A stretch of DNA of 64,000 nt from CAJCJE01 sp036494465 (GTDB taxonomy: Bacteria > Actinomycetota > Actinomycetes > Mycobacteriales > Pseudonocardiaceae), in the NCBI GenBank assembly GCA_036494465.1, contig DASXOJ010000027.1, positions 1 through 64,000 on the forward strand, given 5' to 3'. The notes under the pieces are model-generated. The model ran no database searches. It worked only from the letters and a program-made list of their open reading frames with translations, and was not told the origin of the DNA. The translations under genes were made by a program, and so were the position numbers. Below, piece after piece: positions 24,115 through 32,876 of the stretch. Position 1 is the first letter of the stretch; every line of letters begins with the position of its first letter.

Positions 24115-24157
24115 TGTCACATCCGGCCGCCGGCTCGTGTCGCTGATATGACACGAG
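24115..24157. promoter_or_regulatory. ECF41-type promoter element and perfect inverted repeat
   Basis: TGTCACA at 24115-24121 equals the -35 motif reported for ECF41 promoters; TGTC at 24138-24141 is one base off the CGTC -10, 16 bases later, reading toward the sigma gene. A perfect inverted repeat CTCGTGTC-N8-GACACGAG covers 24134-24157. Both lie in the 78-base gap between the divergent CMD and sigma genes. Confidence 0.5.
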
Positions 24158-24177
24158 CGAGAAGAGGAATGTGACCC

Positions 24178-25053
24178 ATGGACGAACGTGACGTGCTGGC
24201 CGCCCGGTTCGAGGAACACCGCGGCAGGCTGCGTGGCGTCGCCTACCGGATGCTCGGCTCGCTCAGCGAGGCCGAGGACGCCGTGCAGGAGACCTGGCTG
24301 CGGTTCAGCGGCGCGGACAGCTCAGAGGTGGACAACCTCGCCGCCTGGCTGACCACGATCACCGGCCGAGTCAGCCTGAACATGCTGCGCTCGCGCAACC
24401 AGCGCCGCGAGGACCCGATCGGCGCCCAGCTGCCCGACTTCGTGCTGGCCAGTCCGGATGCGGACCCCGAGCAGGATGCGGTGCTGGCCGACTCGATCAG
24501 CATCGCGCTGCTGATCGTCCTGGAGACGCTGAGCCCGACCGAGCGGCTCGCATTCGTGCTGCACGACCTGTTCGCGGTCCCGTTCGACGAGATCGGCCCC
24601 ATCGTCGGCCGGACCCCGACCGCGGCCCGCCAGCTGGCCAGCCGCGCGCGGCGACGCGTGCAGGGTGCCGGCCCGGCCCCGGACGCCGATCTGGCCGAAC
24701 AGCGCAGGGTGGTCAAGGCGTTCACGGCCGCCGCGCGCGGCGGCGACCTGACCGCGTTGATCGAGGTGCTCGACCCGGATGTGGTCGTGCGCACCGACTG
24801 GGGCCCCTCACGGCCCGGCTTCGTGCGGCGTGGCCGCGACGAGGTCGCCAAGGGCGCGGTGGAGTTCTCCCGGCTCGGCGCGCACAACGTGGACGCGCTC
24901 GTCAACGGCGCGCCCGCCGCGGTCGCCATGCTGAACGGCAAGCCGATCTCGATCGCGGTGTTCACCGTGGCAGGCGGGAAGGTCATCGCGCTGGACGTGC
25001 TGGCCGACCCGGACCGGATCGCCGCGCTGGACCTCACCGTGCTCGGCGACTGA
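24178..25053 (+). CDS. ECF41 (SigJ-like) sigma factor with C-terminal SnoaL-like domain
   Basis: 291 residues. Region 2: HRGRLRGVAYRMLGSLSEAEDAVQETWLRF; region 4: LSPTERLAFVLHDLFAVPFDEIGPIVGRTPTAARQLASRARRRV. Residues about 175-291 form an NTF2/SnoaL-like domain, which in ECF41 proteins replaces a separate anti-sigma factor and tunes activity. Genes of this type sit beside CMD, oxidoreductase or epimerase genes, and here the divergent neighbour is a truncated CMD. Convergent with, and directly abutting, the next gene. Confidence 0.88.
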   Translation: MDERDVLAARFEEHRGRLRGVAYRMLGSLSEAEDAVQETWLRFSGADSSEVDNLAAWLTTITGRVSLNMLRSRNQRREDPIGAQLPDFVLASPDADPEQDAVLADSISIALLIVLETLSPTERLAFVLHDLFAVPFDEIGPIVGRTPTAARQLASRARRRVQGAGPAPDADLAEQRRVVKAFTAAARGGDLTALIEVLDPDVVVRTDWGPSRPGFVRRGRDEVAKGAVEFSRLGAHNVDALVNGAPAAVAMLNGKPISIAVFTVAGGKVIALDVLADPDRIAALDLTVLGD

Positions 25054-25986
25054 TCACTTGTTGTCGCAGGTGTCCTGGATCTTCATGGTGTGGCCGGGAT
25101 CGAAGTACGCGTCCGGGTTCTCGGTGCCGGTCGACGCACCGGGCGCGGCCTGGTCCGAATACGCGGGTCCCAGGAAACCCTTGGCCGCCGCCGAGCAGGA
25201 TTCGCTGGCGACGTAGGCGCTGGAGTCCGACAACCACACACCGCGATCGGCCGCCGCGTATCGCGAGCCGGCCACGGTCTCCAGGTCGGCCTGGACATGC
25301 ACGACCGCGACGACCTGCCAGGCGTAGTCGATCGTGCCCGGATCGGCGGGCGCGAACGGGTAGGCGAACACGTAGTTCGTGTGGATGACCAGGTTCCCGG
25401 CGGCGTCGATCTGCGGCGTCATGCTGCCGTCGACCTTGATCGGCACCGGCAGCAGCCGGTAGCCGGGCGCCAGCAGCGTCAGCATGCCGCCGTAGTCCGG
25501 GGTTGCCGGGTTGTTGATGTCGTGGCGGATGTGGGTCTGCATGGTCGGCGCGAACAGTGACAGGAACGTGCTCGGGTCGTGGTCGACCAGCACCCGGTTG
25601 TCCAGGTGCCCGGCCACCAGTACCTGTTTCGCCGCTGCCTCGGCGGAGCCGACCTGCTGCGCGGAGAAGTCGCCGACCGCGACCGGCGTCGGCAGCGCGA
25701 TGCCGTCCGCGGTGTCGCCCCAGCTCGCGGCGGGCGTGTTCGCGTAGGGCTTGGCCGGGTCGAACTGGCTGACGTGCTCGGCGCCGGTCGGACCGGCGGC
25801 CGGTGTGGTGATCGGCGTGCTGCCGAGCGCATTGCGCAGAAACAGCGCGGCACCGCCCAGCACGATGATCGCGATGACGACCGTGCTGACGATCGGACCG
25901 CGCCGCTTCGGCCGGGGCAGCGACTGTGCACCGTAGGTTTTCGCCCAGCGACGCCGGATTTCCTCATGACTGGGCGGTTCGCTCAC
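25054..25986 (-). CDS. single-pass membrane protein of unknown function
   Basis: 310 residues, GTG start at 25986. A basic cytoplasmic segment (about 30 residues) precedes one membrane helix (VSTVVIAIIVLGGAALFL). A long extracytoplasmic domain follows with two Cys residues that could pair (ESCSAA and DTCDNK). The central part (LVIHTNYVFAYPFA, YAWQVVAVVHVQADL) looks like an NTF2-type beta sheet. Similar proteins are frequent in actinomycetes; I cannot assign a role. Confidence 0.65.
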   Translation of the reverse strand: MSEPPSHEEIRRRWAKTYGAQSLPRPKRRGPIVSTVVIAIIVLGGAALFLRNALGSTPITTPAAGPTGAEHVSQFDPAKPYANTPAASWGDTADGIALPTPVAVGDFSAQQVGSAEAAAKQVLVAGHLDNRVLVDHDPSTFLSLFAPTMQTHIRHDINNPATPDYGGMLTLLAPGYRLLPVPIKVDGSMTPQIDAAGNLVIHTNYVFAYPFAPADPGTIDYAWQVVAVVHVQADLETVAGSRYAAADRGVWLSDSSAYVASESCSAAAKGFLGPAYSDQAAPGASTGTENPDAYFDPGHTMKIQDTCDNK

Positions 25987-26017
25987 TTACGATTGGTCGC
26001 GCGGTGCGGTCGCTTCG

Positions 26018-27253
26018 TTACCGGTTCTGTTTGACCATGCCGAACTGCCAGACGTCGAGGTACTCCCCGCGAAAACCGGCTTCCGAATAGGCGAGGTAGA
26101 ACTCCCACATCCGGCGGAAGGTGTGGTCGAAGCCGAGCTCCGCGACGCGCGGCCACGCGGCCAGGAACCGCTCCCGCCACAGCCGCAACGTGGTCGCGTA
26201 GTGCGTGCCGAGTTCGCGGCGCGCGTCGATGCGCAGGCTGGTGTGCCCGGCGACGGTGCGCTCGATCGCCGGAACGGACAGGCACAGGCCGCCGGGGAAG
26301 ATGTACTTGTGGATCCAGGTGTAGGAGTTCCTGGTGGCCAGCATTCGGTCGTGCGGCATGGTGATCGCCTGGAGCCCGAGCCTGCCGCCCGGCTTGAGCA
26401 GCCGGTCGATGGTGGCGAAGTAGGTGGCCCAGTACTCGGCCCCGACCGCCTCGATCATCTCGACGCTGACCACCGCGTCGTAGCTACCCTCGGCCTGGCG
26501 GTAGTCGCGCAGCCGCACGTCCACCCGGTCCGCCAGCCCGGCCTCGGCGATCCGGCGCACGGCAAGGTCGCGCTGCTCGACGGAGATGGTCAGCGAGGTG
26601 ACGCGCGCGCCCCGGCGCGCCGCGCGCAGCGCCAGTTCGCCCCATCCGGTGCCGATCTCCAGCACCGTGCTGCCCGCGCGCACGTCGGCAAGGTCGAGAA
26701 TGGCGTCGATCTTGCGGTGTTGCGCGTCGGCCAGGTCGGTCGAACCGGGCCTGAACCAGCCGGACGAGTACGTCATGCTCTCGTCCAGGAACGCGGCGAA
26801 CAGGTCGTTTGACAGGTCGTAGTGCCGGTGGATGTTCTCCCGCGCGCCGTCGACCGTGTTGCGTTCGAAGTTCGGTTGCCGGGCGTCCACCCAGCCACGC
26901 AGCGTCTGCAACGGTTTCGGCACCAACGTGGCCATCCGGCGGGCGAACGGCGTGAGCAGGTCGGCGATGTCGTCGGTGGTCCAGTCACCGGCCATATAGG
27001 ACTCGCCGAAACCGATCTTGGCGTCCACCCCGAGCCGGTGGAAGAAGTCGACCGGCCGGTGCAACCGCATCAGCGGACCGGCCGCGTCCCCGCCGCCGAA
27101 CATGGATCCATCCGGCAGCACAACGCGCACCGGCAACCGGTTGACCACGAACCGGAACAGCCGTTCGGCCGCGTACGCGCGAAACGGCGAACGCGGTGCG
27201 GCATACAGGTCCGTCCAGGCGTTGGTCGCGGTGCTCTTCTCTTGGATAGTCAT
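26018..27253 (-). CDS. cyclopropane-fatty-acyl-phospholipid synthase-family methyltransferase (left arm)
   Basis: 411 residues. N-terminal lipid-binding part (PDGSMFGGG, VDFFHRLGVDAKIGFGESYMAGDW), then a class I SAM fold with VLEIGTGWGELALRAARRGA and the family motifs HYDLSNDLFAAFLDESMTYSSGWF, SVEMIEAVG and QAITMPHDRM. It should methylate cis double bonds of membrane phospholipid acyl chains, giving cyclopropane or branched products. ATG at 27253 overlaps the DUF1365 stop (ATGA). Last gene of the oxidase-DUF1365-methyltransferase operon. Confidence 0.88.
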   Translation of the reverse strand: MTIQEKSTATNAWTDLYAAPRSPFRAYAAERLFRFVVNRLPVRVVLPDGSMFGGGDAAGPLMRLHRPVDFFHRLGVDAKIGFGESYMAGDWTTDDIADLLTPFARRMATLVPKPLQTLRGWVDARQPNFERNTVDGARENIHRHYDLSNDLFAAFLDESMTYSSGWFRPGSTDLADAQHRKIDAILDLADVRAGSTVLEIGTGWGELALRAARRGARVTSLTISVEQRDLAVRRIAEAGLADRVDVRLRDYRQAEGSYDAVVSVEMIEAVGAEYWATYFATIDRLLKPGGRLGLQAITMPHDRMLATRNSYTWIHKYIFPGGLCLSVPAIERTVAGHTSLRIDARRELGTHYATTLRLWRERFLAAWPRVAELGFDHTFRRMWEFYLAYSEAGFRGEYLDVWQFGMVKQNR

Positions 27254-27972
27254 TGGACGCCCTCCTGCGGCTGGTGCGGGGTGCGAGGAACGATCGGGAT
27301 CCCGCGTAGCCACAGCACGATGCCGTGCACGCGGATCAGTGCCGAGACGCGCTGCGGCAGCAATGGCCTGCGCAGCACCGTCTTCAGCAGATTCCAGGTG
27401 GTGGCTGGGGAGCGCGTGCCGCGCAGGACCGCGGTGAGCGGGGTCGCGTCGCCCTGCCGCAGCGAAACCGAAATGGACAGTTTCGCGTCCGGGCGCGGCA
27501 CGCGCATCCGATAGTGACCGTCTCCGGTCAGGAACGGGGAGACATAGAAATCCTTGGGCACCAGGGCATTGCCGTGCTCGTCCGGGTGCAACAGGTAGCA
27601 GTGCCGCTCGCCGTAGGTGTTGTGCACCTCGGCCACCACGCAGGCGAGCGCGCCATCGGGCCGGTGGCACCAGTACAACGTGATCGGGTTGAACACATAG
27701 CCGAGTACCCGCGCGTTCGCCAGCATCGACACCCGGCCGCAGGCCAGATCGATGCCTTGGGTGGCCAGCCAATGGCCGAGATTCTCGCGGATGGTCCGGT
27801 TCGGATCGCCGAGGTGGTCGGCGGCGCGGAACCGGGCGAACGGACGCAGTGCGCGGGGGAGTCGCGGCAGGTCGTCGAGGTCGACCAGCCAGTAGTAGAC
27901 GGCGTGGGTGAACGCGCGGTGCGGCCGTTCCCGCCGCACGTGCGTGACCGTCGCGTCGTAGAGCGCGGTCAC
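27250..27972 (-). CDS. DUF1365 family protein
   Basis: 240 residues from GTG 27972, which overlaps the oxidase stop (GTGA). DUF1365 signature: FTHAVYYWLVDLDDLP, FARFRAADHLGDPNRTIRENL, VLGYVFNPITLYWCHRPDG, VVAEVHNTYGERHCYLL, KDFYVSPFL. The family is almost always next to a flavin amine-oxidase-like gene and a cyclopropane-synthase-like gene, and in Rhodobacter such operons belong to singlet-oxygen response and furan fatty acid synthesis. The biochemical role of DUF1365 is not known to me. Confidence 0.88.
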   Translation of the reverse strand: MTALYDATVTHVRRERPHRAFTHAVYYWLVDLDDLPRLPRALRPFARFRAADHLGDPNRTIRENLGHWLATQGIDLACGRVSMLANARVLGYVFNPITLYWCHRPDGALACVVAEVHNTYGERHCYLLHPDEHGNALVPKDFYVSPFLTGDGHYRMRVPRPDAKLSISVSLRQGDATPLTAVLRGTRSPATTWNLLKTVLRRPLLPQRVSALIRVHGIVLWLRGIPIVPRTPHQPQEGVQ

Positions 27973-29228
27973 CAGGTCGCTCCGAGTGCCGCCGCCGCGC
28001 GGACGCCCGACGCGCAGCCGTCCTCGTGGAACCCCCAACCGTGGTACGCGCCCGCGAACGCGGTGCGGCCAGTGTTCAACGACGGCAGTTCGCGTTGCGC
28101 GGCAACGGATTCCGGTGTGTAGATCGGGTGCTCGTAGACCATGGTGGCGATGACGTGTTCGGGTGCGACGTGCTCGGCGCCGTTGAGCGTGACGATGTGC
28201 TCGCTGGCTTCGTCCAGCCGCATCAACCGGTTCATGTCGTAGCTGACCAGCACCGAACCGGGATCGCCGGCACAGGACGGTTTCCGGTAGTTCCACGAGG
28301 CCCGCGCACGCTGCGCGCCCGGCAGCACGTTCGGGTCGCGGTGCAGCACGGTCTCGTTGCGCGAGTACCGGAACGCGCCCAGCAATCGCGCCTCGCCCGG
28401 CGTCGGTTCCAGCAGGGCGAGGGCCTGGTCGGGATGGGTGGCCAGCACGACGCGGTCGACGTCGTATCGAAGGTCGCCCGAGTCCCGGATCTCGATACCG
28501 TCCGCGTGCCTGCTGACTGTCCGCACCGGACTGCCCAGGTGCACAGCGGTGAGGTTCTTGGCGGCGAGTTCCACGTAGCTGCGCGAACCGCCGACGACCG
28601 TGCGCCAGGTCGGTGAGCCGCCGATGGCAAGCAGGCCGTGGTGGTCGAGGAAGGTGAACAGGTAGCGCGCAGGGTAGTGCTTGGCGGTCCCGCGATCTGC
28701 CGACCACACCGCGGATACCACCGGCAGCACGAAGTGCTCGACGAAGTACCGCGAATAGCCGCCGATCGCGAGGAACGCGCCGAGCGTGGTGTCGCCGGCG
28801 TCCGGTTCGGCGATGAGACGGCGGGCGTGCCGGTGGAAGCGGAGGATTTCGCCGAGCATGCGCAGAAAGCGCGGATTGGCCGCGTTGCGCGGTTGCGCGA
28901 ACAGGCCGTTGAGCTGGCGGGCGCCCGCGTATTCGAGGCCGCACCCGTCGCAGCGCACGCTCATGGACATCTCGCTGTCCTTGGTGGGCACGCCGAGTTC
29001 GTCGAAAAGGCGCAGCAGGTTCGGGTAGGTGCGCTTGTTGTGCACGATGAACCCGCTGTCCACGGCGACCGTCCGGCCGTTGGCGGCAGGCACGTCGTGG
29101 GTGTGCGCGTGGCCGCCGAGCCGGTCGTCCGCCTCGAACAACAGCACGTCGTAGCGGCGTTGCAGCAGGTAGGCGGCGGTCAGGCCGGACACGCCGCTGC
29201 CGATCACGGCGACTCGTTCCCGGGACAT
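27969..29228 (-). CDS. FAD-dependent amine-oxidase-like protein (lipid-modification locus)
   Basis: 419 residues. N-terminal Rossmann motif VAVIGSGVSGLTAAYLL and the GG doublet DRLGGHAHTHDV mark an amine-oxidase/phytoene-desaturase-type flavoprotein. IDSGFIVHNKRTYPNLLRLFDELGV-like text (VDSGFIVHNKRTYPN) is characteristic of the subgroup linked to cyclopropane synthases. It is expected to oxidise or desaturate acyl chains in membrane lipids. First gene of a three-gene operon, divergent from the second methyltransferase. Confidence 0.85.
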   Translation of the reverse strand: MSRERVAVIGSGVSGLTAAYLLQRRYDVLLFEADDRLGGHAHTHDVPAANGRTVAVDSGFIVHNKRTYPNLLRLFDELGVPTKDSEMSMSVRCDGCGLEYAGARQLNGLFAQPRNAANPRFLRMLGEILRFHRHARRLIAEPDAGDTTLGAFLAIGGYSRYFVEHFVLPVVSAVWSADRGTAKHYPARYLFTFLDHHGLLAIGGSPTWRTVVGGSRSYVELAAKNLTAVHLGSPVRTVSRHADGIEIRDSGDLRYDVDRVVLATHPDQALALLEPTPGEARLLGAFRYSRNETVLHRDPNVLPGAQRARASWNYRKPSCAGDPGSVLVSYDMNRLMRLDEASEHIVTLNGAEHVAPEHVIATMVYEHPIYTPESVAAQRELPSLNTGRTAFAGAYHGWGFHEDGCASGVRAAAALGATW

Positions 29229-29267
29229 GCCAGGCGTTCGGTGCCCGCCGTCGGTCAGCTGGCCTTT

Positions 29268-29283
29268 TGTGACTCAGGTCACA
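29268..29283. promoter_or_regulatory. CRP/FNR-type operator between the divergent lipid operons
   Basis: TGTGACTCAGGTCACA matches TGTGA-N6-TCACA, the consensus of CRP-family regulators including actinobacterial Crp/GlxR, with 6-base perfect arms. It lies 39 bases from each of the two divergent starts (29228 and 29322), so one bound dimer could control both operons. Confidence 0.65.
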
Positions 29284-29321
29284 TGTCCAAACCGGCTGCC
29301 GGGCCACGCCGAATTCCTGCC

Positions 29322-30602
29322 ATGAGCGATGTCGCGTCGACCATTGCCGGGTTGCTGCGCCAGTTCCTCGGTACCGGGCTCCCGATCGGGCTGCGTGCCT
29401 GGGACGGCAGCACGGCCGGGCCGCAGAACGGACCGATCGTCGTGCTCCGCTCGCGCCGCGCGCTGCGCCGACTCCTGTGGGATCCCAACGAACTCGGCAT
29501 GGCGCGTGCCTACGTCTCCGGTGACATCGAGGTCCAGGGCGACCTGACCGACGGGCTGCGCGCGTTCTGGGCGATGCTGCGCGAGCAACCGCACCGGCGG
29601 AACCCGAACATCGCGGAATGGCGCACCGCGCTGCTGACCGCTGTCAAGCTCGGCGTCATCGGGCCACGTCCGAAGCCGCCCGCCGAAGAAGCCCGGCTGA
29701 CCGGCAGGCTGCACACCCGGCTGCGCGATCGTGCCGCCATCGCGCACCACTACGACCTCGGCAACGACTTCTACCGCACCGTGCTCGAATCGCAGATGGC
29801 CTACTCGTGCGGGTACTGGACCTCGGACGATCCGGACTACACGCACAGCGACGCGCAACGCGACAAGCTGGACCTGATCTGCCGCAAGCTCGAACTGCGC
29901 CCCGGCATGCGCCTGCTGGACGTCGGCTGCGGCTGGGGTTCGCTGATCATCCACGCCGCCAAGCACTACGGCGTGCACGCGGTCGGCGTGACGCTGTCCA
30001 GGGAGCAGGCCGGGTTCGGCCGCGCGCGGGTCGCCGAATACGGCCTGACCGGCCAGGTCGAGTTGCGGTTGCAGGACTACCGCGAGATCACCGGCGATGC
30101 GTTCGACGCGGTGTCCTCCGTCGAAATGGGCGAACACGTGGGGGAGGAGCACTACCCGGCCTATGCGGCGACACTGCACCGAATGCTCAAACCGGCCGGA
30201 CGGCTGCTGCTGCAACAGATGTCGCGCGGGAAGGTCGCGCCCGGCGGTGGCGCGTTCATCGAGTCCTACGTCGCCCCGGACATGACCATGCGCCCACTCG
30301 GCCGCACCATCGACCACCTCACCAACGCCGGTTTCGAAGTGCGCGACGTCGAGGCGATGCGCGAGCACTACACTAGGACAATCCGCGCCTGGGGCGATAC
30401 CGTTGACAAACGCGCCGAGGCGCTGACCGCGATCGCGGGAGCCGGCCAGGTCCGGGTGTGGCGGCTGTACCTGGCGGGCGGCGCGCTCGCGTTCGAGGAG
30501 AACCGGATGGGTGTCGACCAGATCCTCGCGGTACGCACCACAGTGGACGGTCGCAGCGAGATGCCGCCGACCCGTTCGTTCCTCTCCGGAGTTCTGCGCT
30601 GA
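29322..30602 (+). CDS. cyclopropane-fatty-acyl-phospholipid synthase-family methyltransferase (right arm)
   Basis: 426 residues. N-terminal ARAYVSGDIEVQGDL segment, then HYDLGNDFYRTVLESQMAYSCGYW, SAM motif LLDVGCGWGSLIIHAAKHYG, VTLSREQAGFGRARV, SVEMGEHVG and QMSRGK. It belongs to a different subgroup from the left-arm enzyme (ending with KRAEALTAIAGAGQVRVWRLYLAGGALAFEENRMGVDQIL), so the two probably carry out distinct steps or use different acyl positions. Its stop shares a base with the DUF1295 start. Confidence 0.88.
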   Translation: MSDVASTIAGLLRQFLGTGLPIGLRAWDGSTAGPQNGPIVVLRSRRALRRLLWDPNELGMARAYVSGDIEVQGDLTDGLRAFWAMLREQPHRRNPNIAEWRTALLTAVKLGVIGPRPKPPAEEARLTGRLHTRLRDRAAIAHHYDLGNDFYRTVLESQMAYSCGYWTSDDPDYTHSDAQRDKLDLICRKLELRPGMRLLDVGCGWGSLIIHAAKHYGVHAVGVTLSREQAGFGRARVAEYGLTGQVELRLQDYREITGDAFDAVSSVEMGEHVGEEHYPAYAATLHRMLKPAGRLLLQQMSRGKVAPGGGAFIESYVAPDMTMRPLGRTIDHLTNAGFEVRDVEAMREHYTRTIRAWGDTVDKRAEALTAIAGAGQVRVWRLYLAGGALAFEENRMGVDQILAVRTTVDGRSEMPPTRSFLSGVLR

Positions 30603-31375
30603 TGGTCTGGATCAACAGTGCGATCATGTTGGGTGTCGCGATCGGACTGATCGCGATCACGTTCGGTGTCGCGTTGGTCCGGCGCCGTTACGACACCATC
30701 GACACCGCGTGGGGACTCGGGTTCGCGGTCATCGCACTGGTCACGTTCGGGATCTCGAACGGAAACCTGGTGGTGCGCATCGTGATCACCGCACTCACCG
30801 TCATCTGGGGCGTGCGGCTGTCCGTGCACATCCACACCCGCAACCACAGCAACGGCGAGGATCCGCGCTACGCCGCGATGGTAAGGAAAGCGGGTTCCGC
30901 GCCGCGCCGACGCATGTTTTTCCGGGTATATCTGCTGCAAGCCGTGTTGCTGTGGCTGATCTCGTTCCCGGTTCAGGTCGGGCAGTATTCCGCCAGCGGA
31001 CTGAACGTGTTCAGCTGGCTGGGTATCGCGGTCTGGTTGGTGGGCCTTGGTTTCGAGAGCGTCGGCGACGCTCAGCTGCGCCGGTTCCGCGCTGACCCGT
31101 CGACCAAGGGCCAGGTGCTGGACACCGGACTGTGGCGTTACACGCGGCATCCGAACTATTTCGGCGATGCCTGCGTCTGGTGGGGCCTGTATCTGCTGGC
31201 CTGCCGCGACTGGCCAGGCGCCGCCACCGTGCTCGCTCCGGTGATCATGACCGCGCTGCTGGCGAAGGGCAGCGGCAAACCCATGCTGGAGAAATCGCTG
31301 CTCCAACGCCGCCCCGGCTACGCCGACTACGTTCGGCGCACCAGTGGCTTCATCCCGTCGCCACCCAAGGGGTGA
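30602..31375 (+). CDS. DUF1295 family membrane protein (steroid 5-alpha-reductase-like)
   Basis: 257 residues, about six membrane helices. The DUF1295 signature is at the C-terminal side: GLWRYTRHPNYFGDACVWWGLYL and YADYVRRTSGFIPSPPK, related to the NADPH-binding part of steroid reductases and isoprenylcysteine methyltransferases. The context predicts reduction of a methylene- or alkene-containing acyl chain made by the methyltransferase upstream (inference). One-base overlap with that gene. Confidence 0.85.
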   Translation: MVWINSAIMLGVAIGLIAITFGVALVRRRYDTIDTAWGLGFAVIALVTFGISNGNLVVRIVITALTVIWGVRLSVHIHTRNHSNGEDPRYAAMVRKAGSAPRRRMFFRVYLLQAVLLWLISFPVQVGQYSASGLNVFSWLGIAVWLVGLGFESVGDAQLRRFRADPSTKGQVLDTGLWRYTRHPNYFGDACVWWGLYLLACRDWPGAATVLAPVIMTALLAKGSGKPMLEKSLLQRRPGYADYVRRTSGFIPSPPKG

Positions 31376-31477
31376 TCATCTCACTCTCGGCGAGTCGCGC
31401 CAGAACGCGCTGGTTGGCTGTTTAATGGCGAGAAGGAACTACAGTCAGTAGGAGCCATTCTCGACAGGAGCGCGGCG

Positions 31478-32761
31478 GTGGGTAAGACGACACCCGATGG
31501 TGAAGGCACCGGATCGACTGAGGAGGTCGTCGTTCCGGACAGCACCGTGCCCGAGGGTGCCGTGCCGGACAGCGCGGTCGCGAACACGACCGCCGTCGTC
31601 CGGATCATGAACGAGCGCGCGGTCTATCAGCGCACCCGCCAGCTCGGCCAGGTTTCCGCCTCGCAGCTGGTCGCGGCGACCGGCTTGTCCAAGCCGACCA
31701 TCGGCCTCGCCCTGGGCAGCCTGGAACGCGCCGGCCTGTTGCGGCACGTCGGACACCGGGTCGGCCAGGTTGGCAGGGCGCCCCGGCTCTACGAGATCAG
31801 GCCGGACGCGGGTTCCGCGCTCGCGGTCGACGTCGGCGCGTCCTGGATCCGGCTGGCCATCGCCGACCTCGCTGGTCAGATCGTGGTCCGTTATGACGAG
31901 CGGGTGAAGGCGCGCACGGCGGAAGCGCTGGTCAAGCAGGTGATCGACCTGGCGCGTAGCGTGCCGGTCAAGGCGGGCCTGAAGTTCGCCGACGTCACCC
32001 ACACGGTGCTGGGCATCCCCGGCTTCTACGAGCCGGAGGCCCAGCGGATCAACGCCGCGCCCAACCTGCCCGGCCTGGACAAACCCGGTTCGGTGCGGGG
32101 GCTGCGGGCCGCGCTCGGCGAGCGGTTCTCCATCGACAACGACGTGAACCTGGCGACGCTGGCCGAGCAGGCGTATGGACGCGGTGCGAACGTCGGCAAT
32201 TTCGTGTTCGTGTCGGTCGGTACCGGTGTCGGCATGGGCATCGTGATCGACAACAGGTTGTATCGCGGTGCAAACGGTCGCGCGGGCGAAATCTCGTTCC
32301 TGCCGGTCGGTGACCAGGGCCCCGTGCCGCTGTCCGGCAGCGTCGCGGACGCCCGTCAGCACGGCATCCTGGAAACGGTTGCATCCGCTGAGGGCGTCGT
32401 CGCCACCGCGCGCAAATGCGGGATGACCAGCGCGAAGACCGCCGAGGACGTGTTCGAGGCCGCGCGGGCCGGCGACGCGGCGGCGGTGCGCGCTGTCGAC
32501 GCCGAGGCCGATCACATCGCGCGGGCGGTCGCCGCGATCATCGCGATGCTCGATCCGGGGCTGATCGTGCTCGGTGGTGGGGTGGGCAGCAACGCGGATG
32601 TGCTGCTCGAACCGGTGCAGCGGCGGCTTTCCGAACTGCTCGCGCTGGCGCCGCCGCCGATCGAGATGTCGGCGTTGGGTCGGGAGAATGTGGTGCTCGG
32701 CGCGCTGGCCGCTGGTCTAGACCGCGCCCGAGATGCGGTACTTGCCCAGCTCGGGTCCTGA
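31478..32761 (+). CDS. ROK-family transcriptional regulator
   Basis: 427 residues with a GTG start at 31478 after ACAGGAG. An acidic N-terminal extension of about 35 residues precedes a winged helix (VYQRTRQLGQVSASQLVAATGLSKPTIGLALGSLERAGLL). The ROK sugar-binding fold follows (ALAVDVGASWIRLAIADL, IDNDVNLATLAEQ, VSVGTGVGMGI, GANGRAGEISFLP). The ROK His/Cys zinc motif (GEIGH...CxCGxxGC) is not present. The next gene is a CsxA-like enzyme with an inverted repeat in its promoter, so control of chitosan or glucosamine use is likely. Confidence 0.85.
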   Translation: MGKTTPDGEGTGSTEEVVVPDSTVPEGAVPDSAVANTTAVVRIMNERAVYQRTRQLGQVSASQLVAATGLSKPTIGLALGSLERAGLLRHVGHRVGQVGRAPRLYEIRPDAGSALAVDVGASWIRLAIADLAGQIVVRYDERVKARTAEALVKQVIDLARSVPVKAGLKFADVTHTVLGIPGFYEPEAQRINAAPNLPGLDKPGSVRGLRAALGERFSIDNDVNLATLAEQAYGRGANVGNFVFVSVGTGVGMGIVIDNRLYRGANGRAGEISFLPVGDQGPVPLSGSVADARQHGILETVASAEGVVATARKCGMTSAKTAEDVFEAARAGDAAAVRAVDAEADHIARAVAAIIAMLDPGLIVLGGGVGSNADVLLEPVQRRLSELLALAPPPIEMSALGRENVVLGALAAGLDRARDAVLAQLGS

Positions 32762-32813
32762 TTCGCAGGTCATCCACGCACTGAGAAGGCATTACGAATC
32801 ACTCGTTGACCCC

Positions 32814-32844
32814 TTGACTACGTATGTAAGGCAGGCATACAAAT
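32814..32844 (+). promoter_or_regulatory. promoter with internal inverted repeat upstream of the GH2 gene
   Basis: TTGACT (32814-32819) and TACAAA (32838-32843), 18 bases apart, form a good promoter 34 bases before the start. GTATG-N9-CATAC (32822-32840) fills the spacer and touches the -10, a classic repressor position. The adjacent ROK protein is the obvious candidate. Confidence 0.6.
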
Positions 32845-32876
32845 TACCGGGACTGCCACGGGTCGGGTGAGACGGG

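Noticed and set aside
20542..30556. Recurring ACCACAGTGGACG (near 20543, 23876 and 30537)
   Set aside because: Two copies are ordinary Thr-Thr-Val-Asp codons in real genes, and three hits are too few to claim a genomic signal without a whole-genome count.
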